Shown: positions 45,801 through 56,700 of the stretch, one piece after another
How the letters are laid out: each line of letters begins with the position of its first letter
Numbering within the stretch: the stretch's first letter is position 1
Assembly: GCA_003260075.1 (NCBI GenBank)
Contig: QLIY01000362.1
Location: forward strand, 1 to 64,000
Reading direction: 5' to 3'
DNA: 64,000 nucleotides
Origin: Phallusia mammillata
Taxonomy: Eukaryota > Chordata > Ascidiacea > Phlebobranchia > Ascidiidae
Translations under genes and position numbers: made by a program
Notes under the pieces: model-generated
The model's database searches: none
Told to the model about the DNA's origin: nothing
Seen by the model: only the letters and a program-made list of their open reading frames with translations

Positions 45801-48800
45801 TTTAATTTGATCATCCTTTCTCGTCATTACAAACCTCATAGTGTTAATTGTGTAGTTGCCTATACAATAAAAATGTTTACACGATATTGCTCGAAACAAA
45901 CCAACTGTGTTCTTATTTAAACAAATCGGATTTTTGCATGTATTAAAAATTACGGCAGGAAAATTATAAACCGTAAAAAGCTGACAATTGTTCCGGTAAT
46001 ATGTTTAAATTGATTGTTACGTAACAGGCGTGACTCTCTTGGGAACAATCAGCGAAGATATTTTTCTTCTAATCCAAGATTGCTGGGGAACAATCTCAAA
46101 CGATCCAAACGCTCTACCAAGATACCCCCTAGTGGCTGATGGGTGAGTGTGGCGACATTGTGCGGTTATACAGTGCGTGTCGTTGTTCCGCTACGAGGCG
46201 CTGTTGTGTTGATTGAGTGGTTGAGAACGGTTTGGTTGAATTGGGTTTCTTGCGTTTGAAGCTTCAGTTATTAGCAGAAGTTTGTTAAAATTGATGTAAA
46301 CTCTGTTGAAATTGTTCTTAAATCGCTTCCACTTTGTCGCACTATAAGTTTGAGCTCGTCTTGTCTTTATAAGAGCATCGAGCTATTACACAATAATTAA
46401 GCTGCAGATGGTGCGCACTACTTCGCTTTATTAGGTCTCATCAATTAAGCTGGTGTGCCGTAAGGGGGCTATACTAGCTGATACCTATGTCTTGGTCACA
46501 GATGCACAGATTGGGACCTTATAGGTCAGACAGTGTGCATCGTCTGCAGATTCTTGTAGTTATGTAAAACTATAAATAATTTGGTCCTGAAACTTTTATT
46601 GATGTGTTTCCCGCCAGATGTCGCTCGCAAGTTACTCCAGGTTATGTTTGGAAAATTTTGTTTCAGTGTTTTCGAAAAGTGAGAAATAGTGGGAATTTAT
46701 GTCGCCAACAAATGCGATCTGATATTTTATAAGTGTAAATTATGCTCGTAACATACGAAAATTTTAAAAAAATGAAATTCAGCACTCAGGCGTCGCCAAG
46801 CAACTGAATTCCGCATATAGAGCAGTGATGACGGTGCACTTATTGTGTCGCCACAATTTCCGCCTGCAGCATAAATGTGACGTCACAAAGATAATTCACC
46901 GGAGTAATAATGTCGATTAAATGTTTTCGTTCCAATTTAAGGTTTAACATTTGAACAATCCATAAAACCACGCATCCTGGAGTTAACTTATTTTTGTTTC
47001 CAGCAGAATTGTGAAAGTTATGTAATTGTTTTTGGTTTGTTGTGTTTTGAAACTTTATCCATCTTATTACCTGATAAGTATTGCTTCTCATGTTAAATAG
47101 AGATTGTTTGATAATTCGCCTGTTTCTTTAACATTAAGTTTCACCTCAAATAGTTTTCGGCCACAGTTGGAATTGAGAGCAAAATAATCTTCTTATGCTT
47201 TGAGTGAGATTAAGATGACAAAGTCATGGAACAGTTTTTGCGTGTGAAGCAGTATTTGCGTAATTAATCGATTTTTTGTTTGTCTGAGTTTCACACCAAA
47301 ATATCCTACTACCAACACTAACGCCTCAAAATTATCGTATTGATTTGAAACTTAACACCTGGGCAAGGTTTCCGGATAATGTTGCAACTTGCTAAGTCAA
47401 CTTATTTTGGGGAAATGTTTATTTTGTGTTGGGATCAAGTTTTAAAATAGGTCTTGTGTTGTACAAATATTTGAAACATGAAAAGTTGATCAATTAAAAC
47501 AACAAGCTGTTGTAGCAATTTTCCGTTTCCATCCACGGCAGGTTTTCGTGTTCGCCCTGGGCTATCCAATCTCATTGTTGCGATCAAATCTCGCGCGCAA
47601 AATTTGCCCCAGGCTTCAAAACTCGCGCAAACTCGCCAATTTTCTCTCGCCGTTCGAGTGTTCCTTTGTTTGTTTATGACGTGATAATTACAAGGACGCG
47701 CCACGATAATTAGGAGATTGCTGGATTTTTTGCGAAATGCGCCGACACTTTGGGTTTTTCTTTATTGCTCTGCCACGATTGAAACGAAGAGAAAAAATGG
47801 CGAGGAATGAAATAGTCGGTGTGGTCGGGTTTGGTGACGTGTAAGGCAAGGTGTGTTGGCGAAGTGAGGTTGTACGGCATTCATTGTGAAGCTGAGGCGT
47901 GTGTGGTGTACTGCTTGTGCGGTGTGGAGCCAAGCTGAAGAGGTAATGATTGAAATTTGTGTGTAAACAGTTCAGCTATAGTTTGGAGGTTGATTATATT
48001 TTAACCAGTTTAAATAATTATTGTATATGCAGAGAAGCGCTGGTGATTTTGTTGCTTTAAATGCTGATGGTCAAAGTTTTGTGTCGCTTTGCTTCAGGTG
48101 GGTTGTGTAATGGTATTTTTTGTCGTAGATGCGCGATTCCAACTGCTGGGGACGGCGGAGTGCAAGTAACAAGGAACGGAGATTCCCACCAGGGAACGTG
48201 GAACAGTCCAGTGTTCAAATTCGTCGGTGGAAGCGAACAATATGACAACGTGTGGCTTCACTGCGACCTTCAACTCTGCATCAACAAACCCTGCATGCCG
48301 GTAAGCTGTATGACGTTGTAATAAGCTATATGATGTCATAATAAGCTGTGTGACGTCATAATGATCATGCGCGATTCTGCAGTTTATTGAATCGGAGCAA
48401 TCCGGTCTGCGCCGAGATTAAATCGCTGCTGTAGCCCGCGGCGATAACCGAACTTAATTCTGTTTGTTGCGACGCAGACTTGCCCGGCCAAGCGCAGAAA
48501 GCGTAGAGATGTGGACGGTGAGACTGAGACCAAGAAGATTTGGGGACCGGGCGATTTTACTGACCAACACATCATAACTCTGGGTCCGATCTCCAAACTC
48601 ACAATCGAATCTGTGCCAGACAACCAAATTAAAGTCTCCTACGTTGAAGTTGACCCTGATACTTACATTCCTGTCAAACACCAATCGAGTAAGTCACCGA
48701 TCCGTACCAGTACAACCCTCTCTCACATCGCTTGCTCTCTCGCATCACCACCTGTACATCTCCAGCATTTGTTGAAGTTTGTTGAAGAATTGCAGGTGGT

Positions 48801-49085
48801 AGGTGCGGCAGAGCGCTTTCGTCACTCCCCAGTAATCTTCTCATAGTTGCCAAGCTTAACGAACGCGAAGTTGTAGCCCGTATGTAACCTTCAATATTTT
48901 GTTTGTCAGACCCGAACGACCGCACGGTGTGGAATCCTACTGTGATCGCGGTGATCGCGGTGATGGGAAGTCTTGCTGTCATCTGCGTCGTCCTGGCCAT
49001 TGTTGTAATCGCGGTGCGATCACGGCGTCGATCTGATGACGGAATAACTCTTGGTGGAATCGGAAATAAAGGATTTGTTGCATAA
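42819..49085 (+). CDS. ZP-domain secreted/membrane protein
   Basis: Nine exons (42819-42873, 43209-43396, 44586-44761, 45248-45378, 46028-46142, 48129-48300, 48478-48688, 48910-49085; the leader, if any, is separate) close in frame to 407 aa; eight of the nine are coding. Residues 1-18 are a signal peptide (MKFILCVLAMFVSSTLAQ). The ZP-N half has VQVVCAQDSITAKI, DDIHLNGNDCVF, ACQTHQK|VNETHVVYSNTIS and ARIRCTYRID. The ZP-C half has QDCWGTISNDP, YPLVADGCAIP, FKFVGGSE and LHCDLQLCINKPCMP. It is followed by a basic cleavage site (CPAKRRKRRD), a β-strand-rich tail and a transmembrane helix (about residues 361-386) before a short Arg-rich tail. ZP proteins polymerise into extracellular coats after cleavage at such a site. 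Apart from the ZP module there is almost no extra N-terminal domain. An egg-coat or epithelial-matrix role is possible but not shown. Confidence 0.93.
43730..43950. repeat. Direct duplication around a 10-G run
   Basis: About 105 bp starting TTCCTGTGAATTATTCAT is repeated across the G-run (43835-43844) with single-base differences (TCACAAG against TAACAAG; CCTATG against CGTATG). It lies in the ZP intron after exon 3. Confidence 0.9.
44347..44529. mobile_element. pogo/Tc1-mariner-like MITE, TA-flanked
   Basis: A 183-bp element starts CAGTAAACATCGGTTAATCC and ends GTTTACCGCGATTTACTG with flanking TA dinucleotides. Internal GGATTAGGTGAAGATCCGGA copies match the related element at 27662-27832. 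It lies in a ZP-gene intron. Confidence 0.8.
44928..45050 (-). repeat. Dispersed repeat with hammerhead-like core (minus orientation)
   Basis: Read on the minus strand it gives CTGATGA (45042-45036), a GGCGACC/GGCCGTC imperfect stem and GAAACGTC (ending about 45007). These are followed by TTGCTAGAAGAGCTCC and TTGATATTATGCCTGGCAG. Module order is the same as in the copy at 29612-29724. It lies in a ZP-gene intron. Confidence 0.75.
45527..45880. repeat. Direct duplication around a 9-G run
   Basis: About 165 bp (TTGATTTGGTTTTGAAAAAT to ACAATAAAAATGTTTA) is present on both sides of the G-run at 45697-45705 with about five substitutions. It lies in the ZP intron before the exon at 46028. Confidence 0.92.
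46425..46560. repeat. Dispersed repeat copy in a ZP-gene intron
   Basis: Shares TCTCATCA...GCTGGTG and AGTGTGCATCGTCTGCAG modules with the copies near 3079, 10465 and 32437. It is degenerate. The 2-kb intron around it (46143-48128) contains no other feature I can support. Confidence 0.45.
48304..48365. repeat. Three-copy ~20-bp tandem repeat containing CRE-like sites
   Basis: Three consecutive units of the form AGCTGTGTGACGTCATAATA (with variants TATGACGTTGTAATA and TATGATGTCATAATA) lie in the ZP-gene intron immediately after the donor of the exon ending at 48300. The last unit has a perfect TGACGTCA. Confidence 0.7.
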
Positions 49086-51897
49086 TCGCGCATTTACATC
49101 ATCATTGCTTTATATATTCATCCGCGTCGCGTCATTTCGCTGTTTCCGCGCCAATTCCTTTCGAGCGAGTTCTTTAAATAAATTCTTGTACAAAGTCATA
49201 ACCTCCCTGACAAACAATTCCTTAACATTAAAATATCGTCGGCAGATTTCATCCCAGCACAGAAACGTTTCTTTCACTTTTACTTTAAACTGCATTTGCC
49301 GGCGCTTTGTGTTTCCCTCATCCGATGTAACCCACACCTGCCAATTTCGTCATGATTGTATGTTCTGCTTACGTCATAGTGTCGTCATCATTGCTCCCGT
49401 GTGTTTTGCTAACATCTCATTGGATTTCAGTCAATCGCTGAAAATCTTTTAATAAAACATCGGGCGTTCATGAGAAAGTTGATTTCATTGTGTTATTGAA
49501 GGTAAGCGATTAGTTTGTTCTTGATAGAAGTCTTAAAATGTATTTGTGTTAATTAAGGGATTCGGTTTAATTGTTCTGCGTAACCAAATTAAAGATGTCT
49601 CTCTTTAAAAATAGTTAAAATCCATTTCAAAAAATCGCCGGCGGATTTCGCTAAAAGCGTTGCTCGAGGCTATTAATAGTTCAAAGAATTTTTGAAGTAT
49701 ATGTTTGTCATGTTAACTACAGGATGCAAACGCTCGGAATCACTAATTTAAAGTACGCACGTTAAAAAAGATAAAATCCAGTTGAAAAAAATCCAGTTTA
49801 ATTAAATTAGGACATTAAGCAAAAACATGTTTTCTGATTATATTGCCAATATCAAGGGTTATAATTTATATATTTAACATAAACGGGATGTTTTATCTTA
49901 CAGTTTAATCAATTTCGCTCAAGGAATAAAGCTAATTGTTATCATGCTGCATAGACGCAAGTTATATCAGGTCTAGTTTCCCCTTTGATTGTTACACACA
50001 CTACCCGAGGTTTACTTAAACACCAAACTTCAACCGATCCGTACAAGGTAATATTTCCGAACATGAATCTTTGTGGAGATTAATTGACACCGTTCATTTG
50101 AAGAGATTACGTAATAGAGCAAGTTTAATTGAAATGGCGGGAAGCATGTTCATTCGGTAAATTCGGACGAAGTAAATTGAGTTGAGGTTTTGGTGGAATG
50201 TTTAAATCGCCCCGGGGCAAAACACGAAATGTTCAACGGAAGATTTTACACTGATCTCGTGTGAGTAAACTTTGTTCACTACAAAGTAAAAGCAAAGTTT
50301 AACAATGATTTGGTTCAACCTGGTTTGGTTTATTGCAACAAAAATACAAATTTCTTTTTTCCGCGGTTACAACGTTTTCTTAACCCAAAACTAATGTTTA
50401 TTGCAACAAAAATCAAGCACTTAACCGACTGTTTGATGGAAATAACCCAAAAGCCGTGTTTTCGTCGTTTTTACACAACAATCTCAGGCTTTAATTTAAT
50501 CCCCTGTTTTTAAATTGGTAAAAAAACGGTTGATTGCCCATAACCAACTTGAAAACACAAACTTTTACGTTTGGGTACAAGAGAGGTTTCTAAATCCTGC
50601 TAATTCTTGCGAAGTGCTTTCCGAATTTACGAAATTTATTTAAATGGCAAAAGTAATTTCGTTTCGGCGGTGTATCGTGTATGCATCAGTAATTTGACAC
50701 CAGGGACGTTTTTGCCTAAAACCAAGATTTGACCAATTTAATTTCAGCTAATAGAAGCTAAAGATTGTTACCATAATATTGTATTGGTACTGGTTTGTTA
50801 TTTCTCAAATTTAGTTGTTAAATAAATCGTTCTCGTTAAATCGATTGTGAAAAGTAAAAACTTCATAATATGAGATTTATGGAATGGGGAAAACACCTTG
50901 TGACGCAGTGTGTTTGAAAATCTTCCGCCTTCTTGAAGGATTAAAAAGTTTCTTGCTAATATGGTTTTGTTCCAGTTAGCGTTGTTCAGAATTTCAAACA
51001 TTTGTACCTTTTGCAAATAGCTAACCGTACCTTGTTGTTGTATGTCATTGCTAGGCCAGGTCAAGGCAGGGTGATCCAATTCCAAACTCTTGCACTTGAA
51101 CTTTGTATGTAATGTGGGTAGTCTTGAAATGACAATTTTTAACTTGACTGGGCTACACAATTAAATAACTCCCATTTAACAAAAGTGTCGGTCAATATGT
51201 AAATGAGGTAACAATGCCATTTCCGCTTGTTTATTTCTATTTTGCTACTTGTTGCAAACGCAGACACTAAAAAGTATAGACTAAACTTTTGTTGCGAGTG
51301 GCTAAGTTGTAACATGAAGTGGATTAGAGTCACAAACTCAATCAATTAATAAAAACATGTATCTCCCTTCCCCTTCTCCCATGGGGGGTGCAAGTTTTGA
51401 TCAAACCTTGACGGGTCTTAAATGCCTCCATGCTATGCTACGTTATGTTTCATGTACTACTGTGCAACACAAAATGAAAATACACTGTGTGTGCATTTAT
51501 TTGTCACATATTTGTTAATTTTTGCTTTTGATACTGTGTCAACTTTTATGAATGTAAACATTTTTACTTTGCTTGCCACTCAGCCACTCTCCAGTCCCAA
51601 GCCACCACTGTATGGGGATCAATGTCTTTAATGCTGAAGCCAACAAAAGGACTTAACCTGCTCTTGCTTAGTCCCATGTTTTTGAACTGATCTGATATTT
51701 TACAATAATTTTGTCAACAAACTTGTTTCTATTTCAGGTCGTGAGGGTTTGTTAAGTACTGCTAATGAACTAACACAATGGACTACTTTTGTTGCAAAAT
51801 ATTTTTACGTCTGCAAATGGAAATGACAATTTCATTTCAACAATAAAGGTAACATACTATTTTTTATGATTTTTCAATGCATGGAATTATATTTATA

Positions 51898-53073
51898 CAG
51901 ACGAATCCGGTTAATCGCATCATCGATTTGCCAAGGGCATTTGATGCGATTAACCGGATTATGCGATAATCCGGTTGCTATGTAAACAGTCCACGCGGTT
52001 ATCAAAAGTGCTCATTTACACTTTCCCAGCTAAAACTAAGTTGCAGTGACGCTCAACTATGGCAACGGAGCAGTATTTTCTCTCTTTTGTTGCCGAATTG
52101 AAATAAGTGCTACTCTCCGCGCAATACATGACGTCATGCTTCCTAACTGTCGTGGCTATGGTGCAATCGCCCAAAGAAAACGGAAGCAACGCACACACAC
52201 TCTTTAATTGGCGCACACGCCGCTGTTCGTTTGATTTGTGCTTTCTCTTGTAGTCAGGTTTATTTGAAAAGATATGTTACGTCGCATCGTAGCCAAGGGA
52301 CCCAACATTTAAATTTAGGAACTTCCCTATGACGACAGTTTATGNNNNNNNNNNNNNNNNNNNNNNNNNNNNNNNNNNNNNNNNNNNNNNNNNNNNNNNN
52401 NNNNNNNNNNNNNNNNNNNNNNNNNNNNNNNNNNNNNNNNNNNNNNNNNNNNNNNNNNNNNNNNNNNNNNNNNNNNNNNNNNNNNNNNNNNNNNNNNNNN
52501 NNNNNNNNNNNNNNNNNNNNNNNNNNNNNNNNNNNNNNNNNNNNNNNNNNNNNNNNNNNNNNNNNNNNNNNNNNNNNNNNNNNNNNNNNNNNNNNNNNNN
52601 NNNNNNNNNNNNNNNNNNNNNNNNNNNNNNNNNNNNNNNNNNNNNNNNNNNNNNNNNNNNNNNNNNNNNNNNNNNNNNNNNNNNNNNNNNNNNNNNNNNN
52701 NNNNNNNNNNNNNNNNNNNNNNNNNNNNNNNNNNNNNNNNNNNNNNNNNNNNNNNNNNNNNNNNNNNNNNNNNNNNTTTTTTTTTCGCGTACATTACCTC
52801 CGGAGGATTTTACTTTCATATCGTCGTCTTTCATTCGAAAAACTCGGTCTGTTTGACTTTCACATAGAGATAATCAATCCGGTTAATCGCATATTTCGTT
52901 GAAAATCGATGCGAATATCCGGTTTATGCGATAAACCGGTATGCGATAAACCGGTATGCGATTAACCGGACGATTTTTTTAACAAACGTTGGGCGATGGT
53001 TTGGGATTTTTGATTGCGATGCAATTAAACGGATTATGCGATTAACCGGTATGCGATTAACCGGATTCGTCTG
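51898..53073. mobile_element. TA-flanked pogo-like transposon (interrupted by a gap)
   Basis: The left end CAGACGAATCCGGTTAATCG and right end, complement of CGATTAACCGGATTCGTCTG, are perfect inverted repeats flanked by TA. Multiple internal copies of the ATGCGATTAACCGG motif lie near both ends. The interior includes the N gap 52345-52776, so coding capacity cannot be judged. Confidence 0.85.
52345..52776. other. Assembly gap (432 N)
   Basis: A run of N inside the pogo-like element. The apparent long open frames across it in all directions are meaningless. Confidence 0.99.
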
Positions 53074-53304
53074 TAGTATAAATCTGCTTCATTAGTATTA
53101 TTTTTAGGCAAGGCACAAGTATATATATTGAACATAGAAAATATTTATTAGATCTTCTATTCATGCCCCTAAATTTAAATCATTGTTAAACAAAAAAATG
53201 CCATTGAGAATAAGATAATTAAGAGTTTTAATATTAGATTATAAGTTTTAATGCAATTCATTTTATAAATGGCCCAGTCCAGATGAAGGAGTTTTTAGTG
53301 GTTG

Positions 53305-53370
53305 CATTTGTCCTATGCAGATGGTTTTTATTGTAGCCATTTGTCCTATGCAGATGGTTTTTATTGTAGT
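53305..53370. repeat. Two-copy 33-bp tandem duplication
   Basis: ATTTGTCCTATGCAGATGG followed by TTTTTATTGTAG occurs twice back to back, downstream (3') of the CUB/vWA gene. It is probably replication slippage. Confidence 0.75.
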
Positions 53371-53736
53371 CTTGCAGAAAATAATTTTTGTATGTGCAAA
53401 AATTGAATAAGATTGCAAAAGGTTTCAATGACCAAACCAAACTGAACTGGATTTTTTTGCTTCATAGCTAAAATAGTTTTTAGTTTTGTTTCTTCCTATA
53501 AATTTTGTTGATACTTGAAGAAAATTGTACTTTGACTGTAGCAGACTGTCCCAGTTGACAGATAAAAAGACAAAAGGTCAAGATGCCAATATTTATTGTC
53601 TATTTTCTTAATGTGTGGTCTGTTGATGACACAATATAAGGTGGTTACATGTATTACATACGGCTTTATGTTTACAATCAGGAAAGATGATTTGATGGAC
53701 ACAATATTAAAGGCACAATAGACAATCTTTTTGTGT

Positions 53737-56700
53737 TTATGGGGCACTTCCGGATCCAAACTCATCTAAAAAAATATATTTTTATGTTAGTTCCAGCCAG
53801 ATTAAATTTTTTCTACAAATTATATCAAGCATACTTAAGTTCAACTCAAAATTTATGTTGTGGGTTTGGAAATTCCTACCTGACAGAAGGTTATGCAAAG
53901 CATCTCTAATCATCGGCACTTGTGCCTTTAAACTCTGGAAATCTTGAACGAAATAGGTGTGGTCACTCACTCCACCAGATATTATCTGCAAACAAACATC
54001 ACATATCTTTGTGAAATGTTTGCGAGATAACAACTACCAAATGTACACCACTACAAACGCGTACATAGCTTATGTTGTGTTTTAACTCTGCCTTTGTTGT
54101 CCAAACTAATCATTTCATTACAATATAATTTTTAATGAAAAACCTCAATTTCACTCAATCGTGCGTTTCCTACTCCTACGGCAAAGAATGTCACTCCAAT
54201 TTCTTTTGCTGCCGTGATGATAGGCTGCAGCATATCAGGATCAGATGCACTAAAAACAGATTGATTATGTGAACTACTTCAATACAAGTGACAGAAGTTC
54301 ACAATATAAAATCAGTGCAACATTATATTGTTAAGGTTGTGTGACAATTCGTGTGAAAAGGCAACTTATGTTTTCAACCACTTACCTTCCATCAGTGATG
54401 ACAACAATTATCTTTTTGGTACAAGGGCTGTCAAATCTGTCTGATGACTTCAAATCGACTTGTATAGCTTTGCGGATTGCTGCAGCGGTGTAGGTTGTGT
54501 AACCATGATGCTGAATCTGATTCATGGCAGCCTGGGGGATTTAAAGTAGTGGTAAAATTATTACAAGATCTTTTAACTTACAACACTTACATTGAATCTT
54601 GAATAGGATGAAAATTGTCCAAGTGAAATTTCCGTGGTGATGTAACGCTGCTGGTTGGATGGCCTGGATATAAAGGTTTTAGTTTTGATCTGCGCTGTTT
54701 AATGTTCTTTACAAATGTATCATCAGCCTTTGCAGCAGCCAGTTTTCACTCAAAGTTTGCATTACAGTATAACATTTTATTGGACAAACCTGCTTGATTG
54801 GTAATGTGAATATTGGATCACCCCAACTTTGTTATTCTTCAAATCGATTGTACCGACAACACTTTTGACAAAATCAATCATGATTACGAAGTTAGGTGAA
54901 CTAATTGATGCAGAACCATCCATTAAAAACATCAGGTCCATGTTGTATGAGCTGCAACCTTTATTGAAAAAAAATAATAATAAGTGGATTAATTTCTGGT
55001 TGGTTGTGATCTGTATAAATTGCTTGTTGGTTGCGTCCACTTACCTTGGGCATCAGTTGTGTTAAAACTTGTTGGTGAGATGGCTGAAATAAAGAAACTT
55101 AATTTAATACAGTTCAAGATTTTACTTTTACTTATACCAGTTGCAAATCTACACTGAACTACAATTACCTACTTGGTATGACAGGAGATCGCTCTATAGA
55201 AGCCAAGGCTGAAAAAAAAATATAGGTGTTTTTGAGTTGAATATTATTTTTAGTTATAAGCGAAAGTTTTGTATTAATTTATACCTAGACACTTTGGTAA
55301 GTCTGAACTTTTCCTCATCAACTCTGGTGTTAGATCCAAAATTTTTTGTATGTTGTTGTAAAATTTTCCAAGTGGCTGACTAAATCGAGCGAAATATGAA
55401 AAATCACATAAACCCTCGTACATTTGTGCCATGGAGTCAACCATAGACTTGTAAGACCTGAAAACATATGCATTGTATCTGAAGTTGCATTTCAACAAAA
55501 ACTAACAAAAACAACAATATTTATTTAATTTTAGGTTTTTGTTTTTGAAGTCCTACTGCCAAAACTTAATTTTACTTTCCCAGTTTGTATGTTTCTTGAA
55601 TATTTAACCATCATAAAGCAAATGTAGCAAACCTGCAAAACTCGACATCTGTTTTTGCTCGAATAACACTTGGAAGGAAATTCATCATTTGCTGAAGACC
55701 TTGTGTGAGTTTGGTCAGGTTACAGATATTCTGTGGCAGCGCACTTGCATCTCCCAATGATGTGGACATTGTGAGGTTTTCAATCAATTCATCGAGAAAT
55801 CTTGAGTCAGATGAGCAAAATGCGTCGTATGTCGGCGACATGACATTTGTCATGTTCATGATGCTTTGTGTCATCATCTGTGACATGCAATAAGTTTATC
55901 CACCTTGAGATACTTAACTTACAATAACTTTATGCCAATTACAGCTCAATGTGTTTTGCTAGCATTTATATCTTTAAAAATAGTTATGCCAGAAGCTGGA
56001 TGTTAAATAAGATATGCAGACCAGTGGCATTAAGTGCCCTTGTAAAGGTCTTTTACTGTGTTTGATATTGATTGTGATACCCAAGCTAACCCAAGCCAAA
56101 GTGGGTTGAAACGAAATATCAACCAACCTCTGCGGCGACTCCCATAGTTCCAAGACCAAATGAAATAGTTTGTTTCGTTCCAGTCGAGCAAATAAGAAGG
56201 GACTCCTTCACACAATGATTGTAGTAATTCATGTTGGTTCTGTAGATTTATTCACAATCAATCATACATGATTTGTGGCAAGTAACTTCAACTTTCAGTT
56301 TAACCAACCTGCATTCATTTATGTCGCCATATGGAAAGTCGTTTAAGAACAAAGTTGAACAAATCCAAGTTTTATCGTAATATTCCCTGAATGTACAACC
56401 AGGTAGGAATGGGACGTCATTATTTGGGCATTTGTTGTCGGCTGTAGAAAGACACGAGGCTTTAAGTTCACATTGTTGACAGTATTACAACCCTTTGAAG
56501 TTATTGTGAAAAACACTTACAATCTGATTTGTTTAATCTTTTCTAAAATGTTTGTTGTGTTTTTGGCAGTTTTTGTGTTTTTTGCAGTAACACTTACAAC
56601 TTAATATTTAAAGGTTTTATTATTAGATTTTGATTCAAAGACAATCCATGTAGTTGTTGTTTAAACTTACGCTGTGAAGCAGTTGTGGTGGATCTGGTGC

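Larger units (their letters stand above)
49086..53736. other. Intergenic region between ZP gene and CUB/vWA gene
   Basis: AATAAA at about 49178 is a likely ZP poly(A) signal. From there to 51897 I see no supportable gene. The pogo-like element (51898-53073) with an internal assembly gap follows, then a 33-bp tandem duplication at about 53305-53370. The CUB/vWA gene ends at 53737 on the minus strand. Confidence 0.5.

Noticed and set aside
48674..49093. 139-codon minus-strand open frame opposite the ZP transmembrane exon
   Set aside because: Shadow of the real plus-strand exons, which match ZP-protein architecture and close in frame.
52327..52902. Long open frames across the N run
   Set aside because: N bases translate as X; there is no sequence to support coding.
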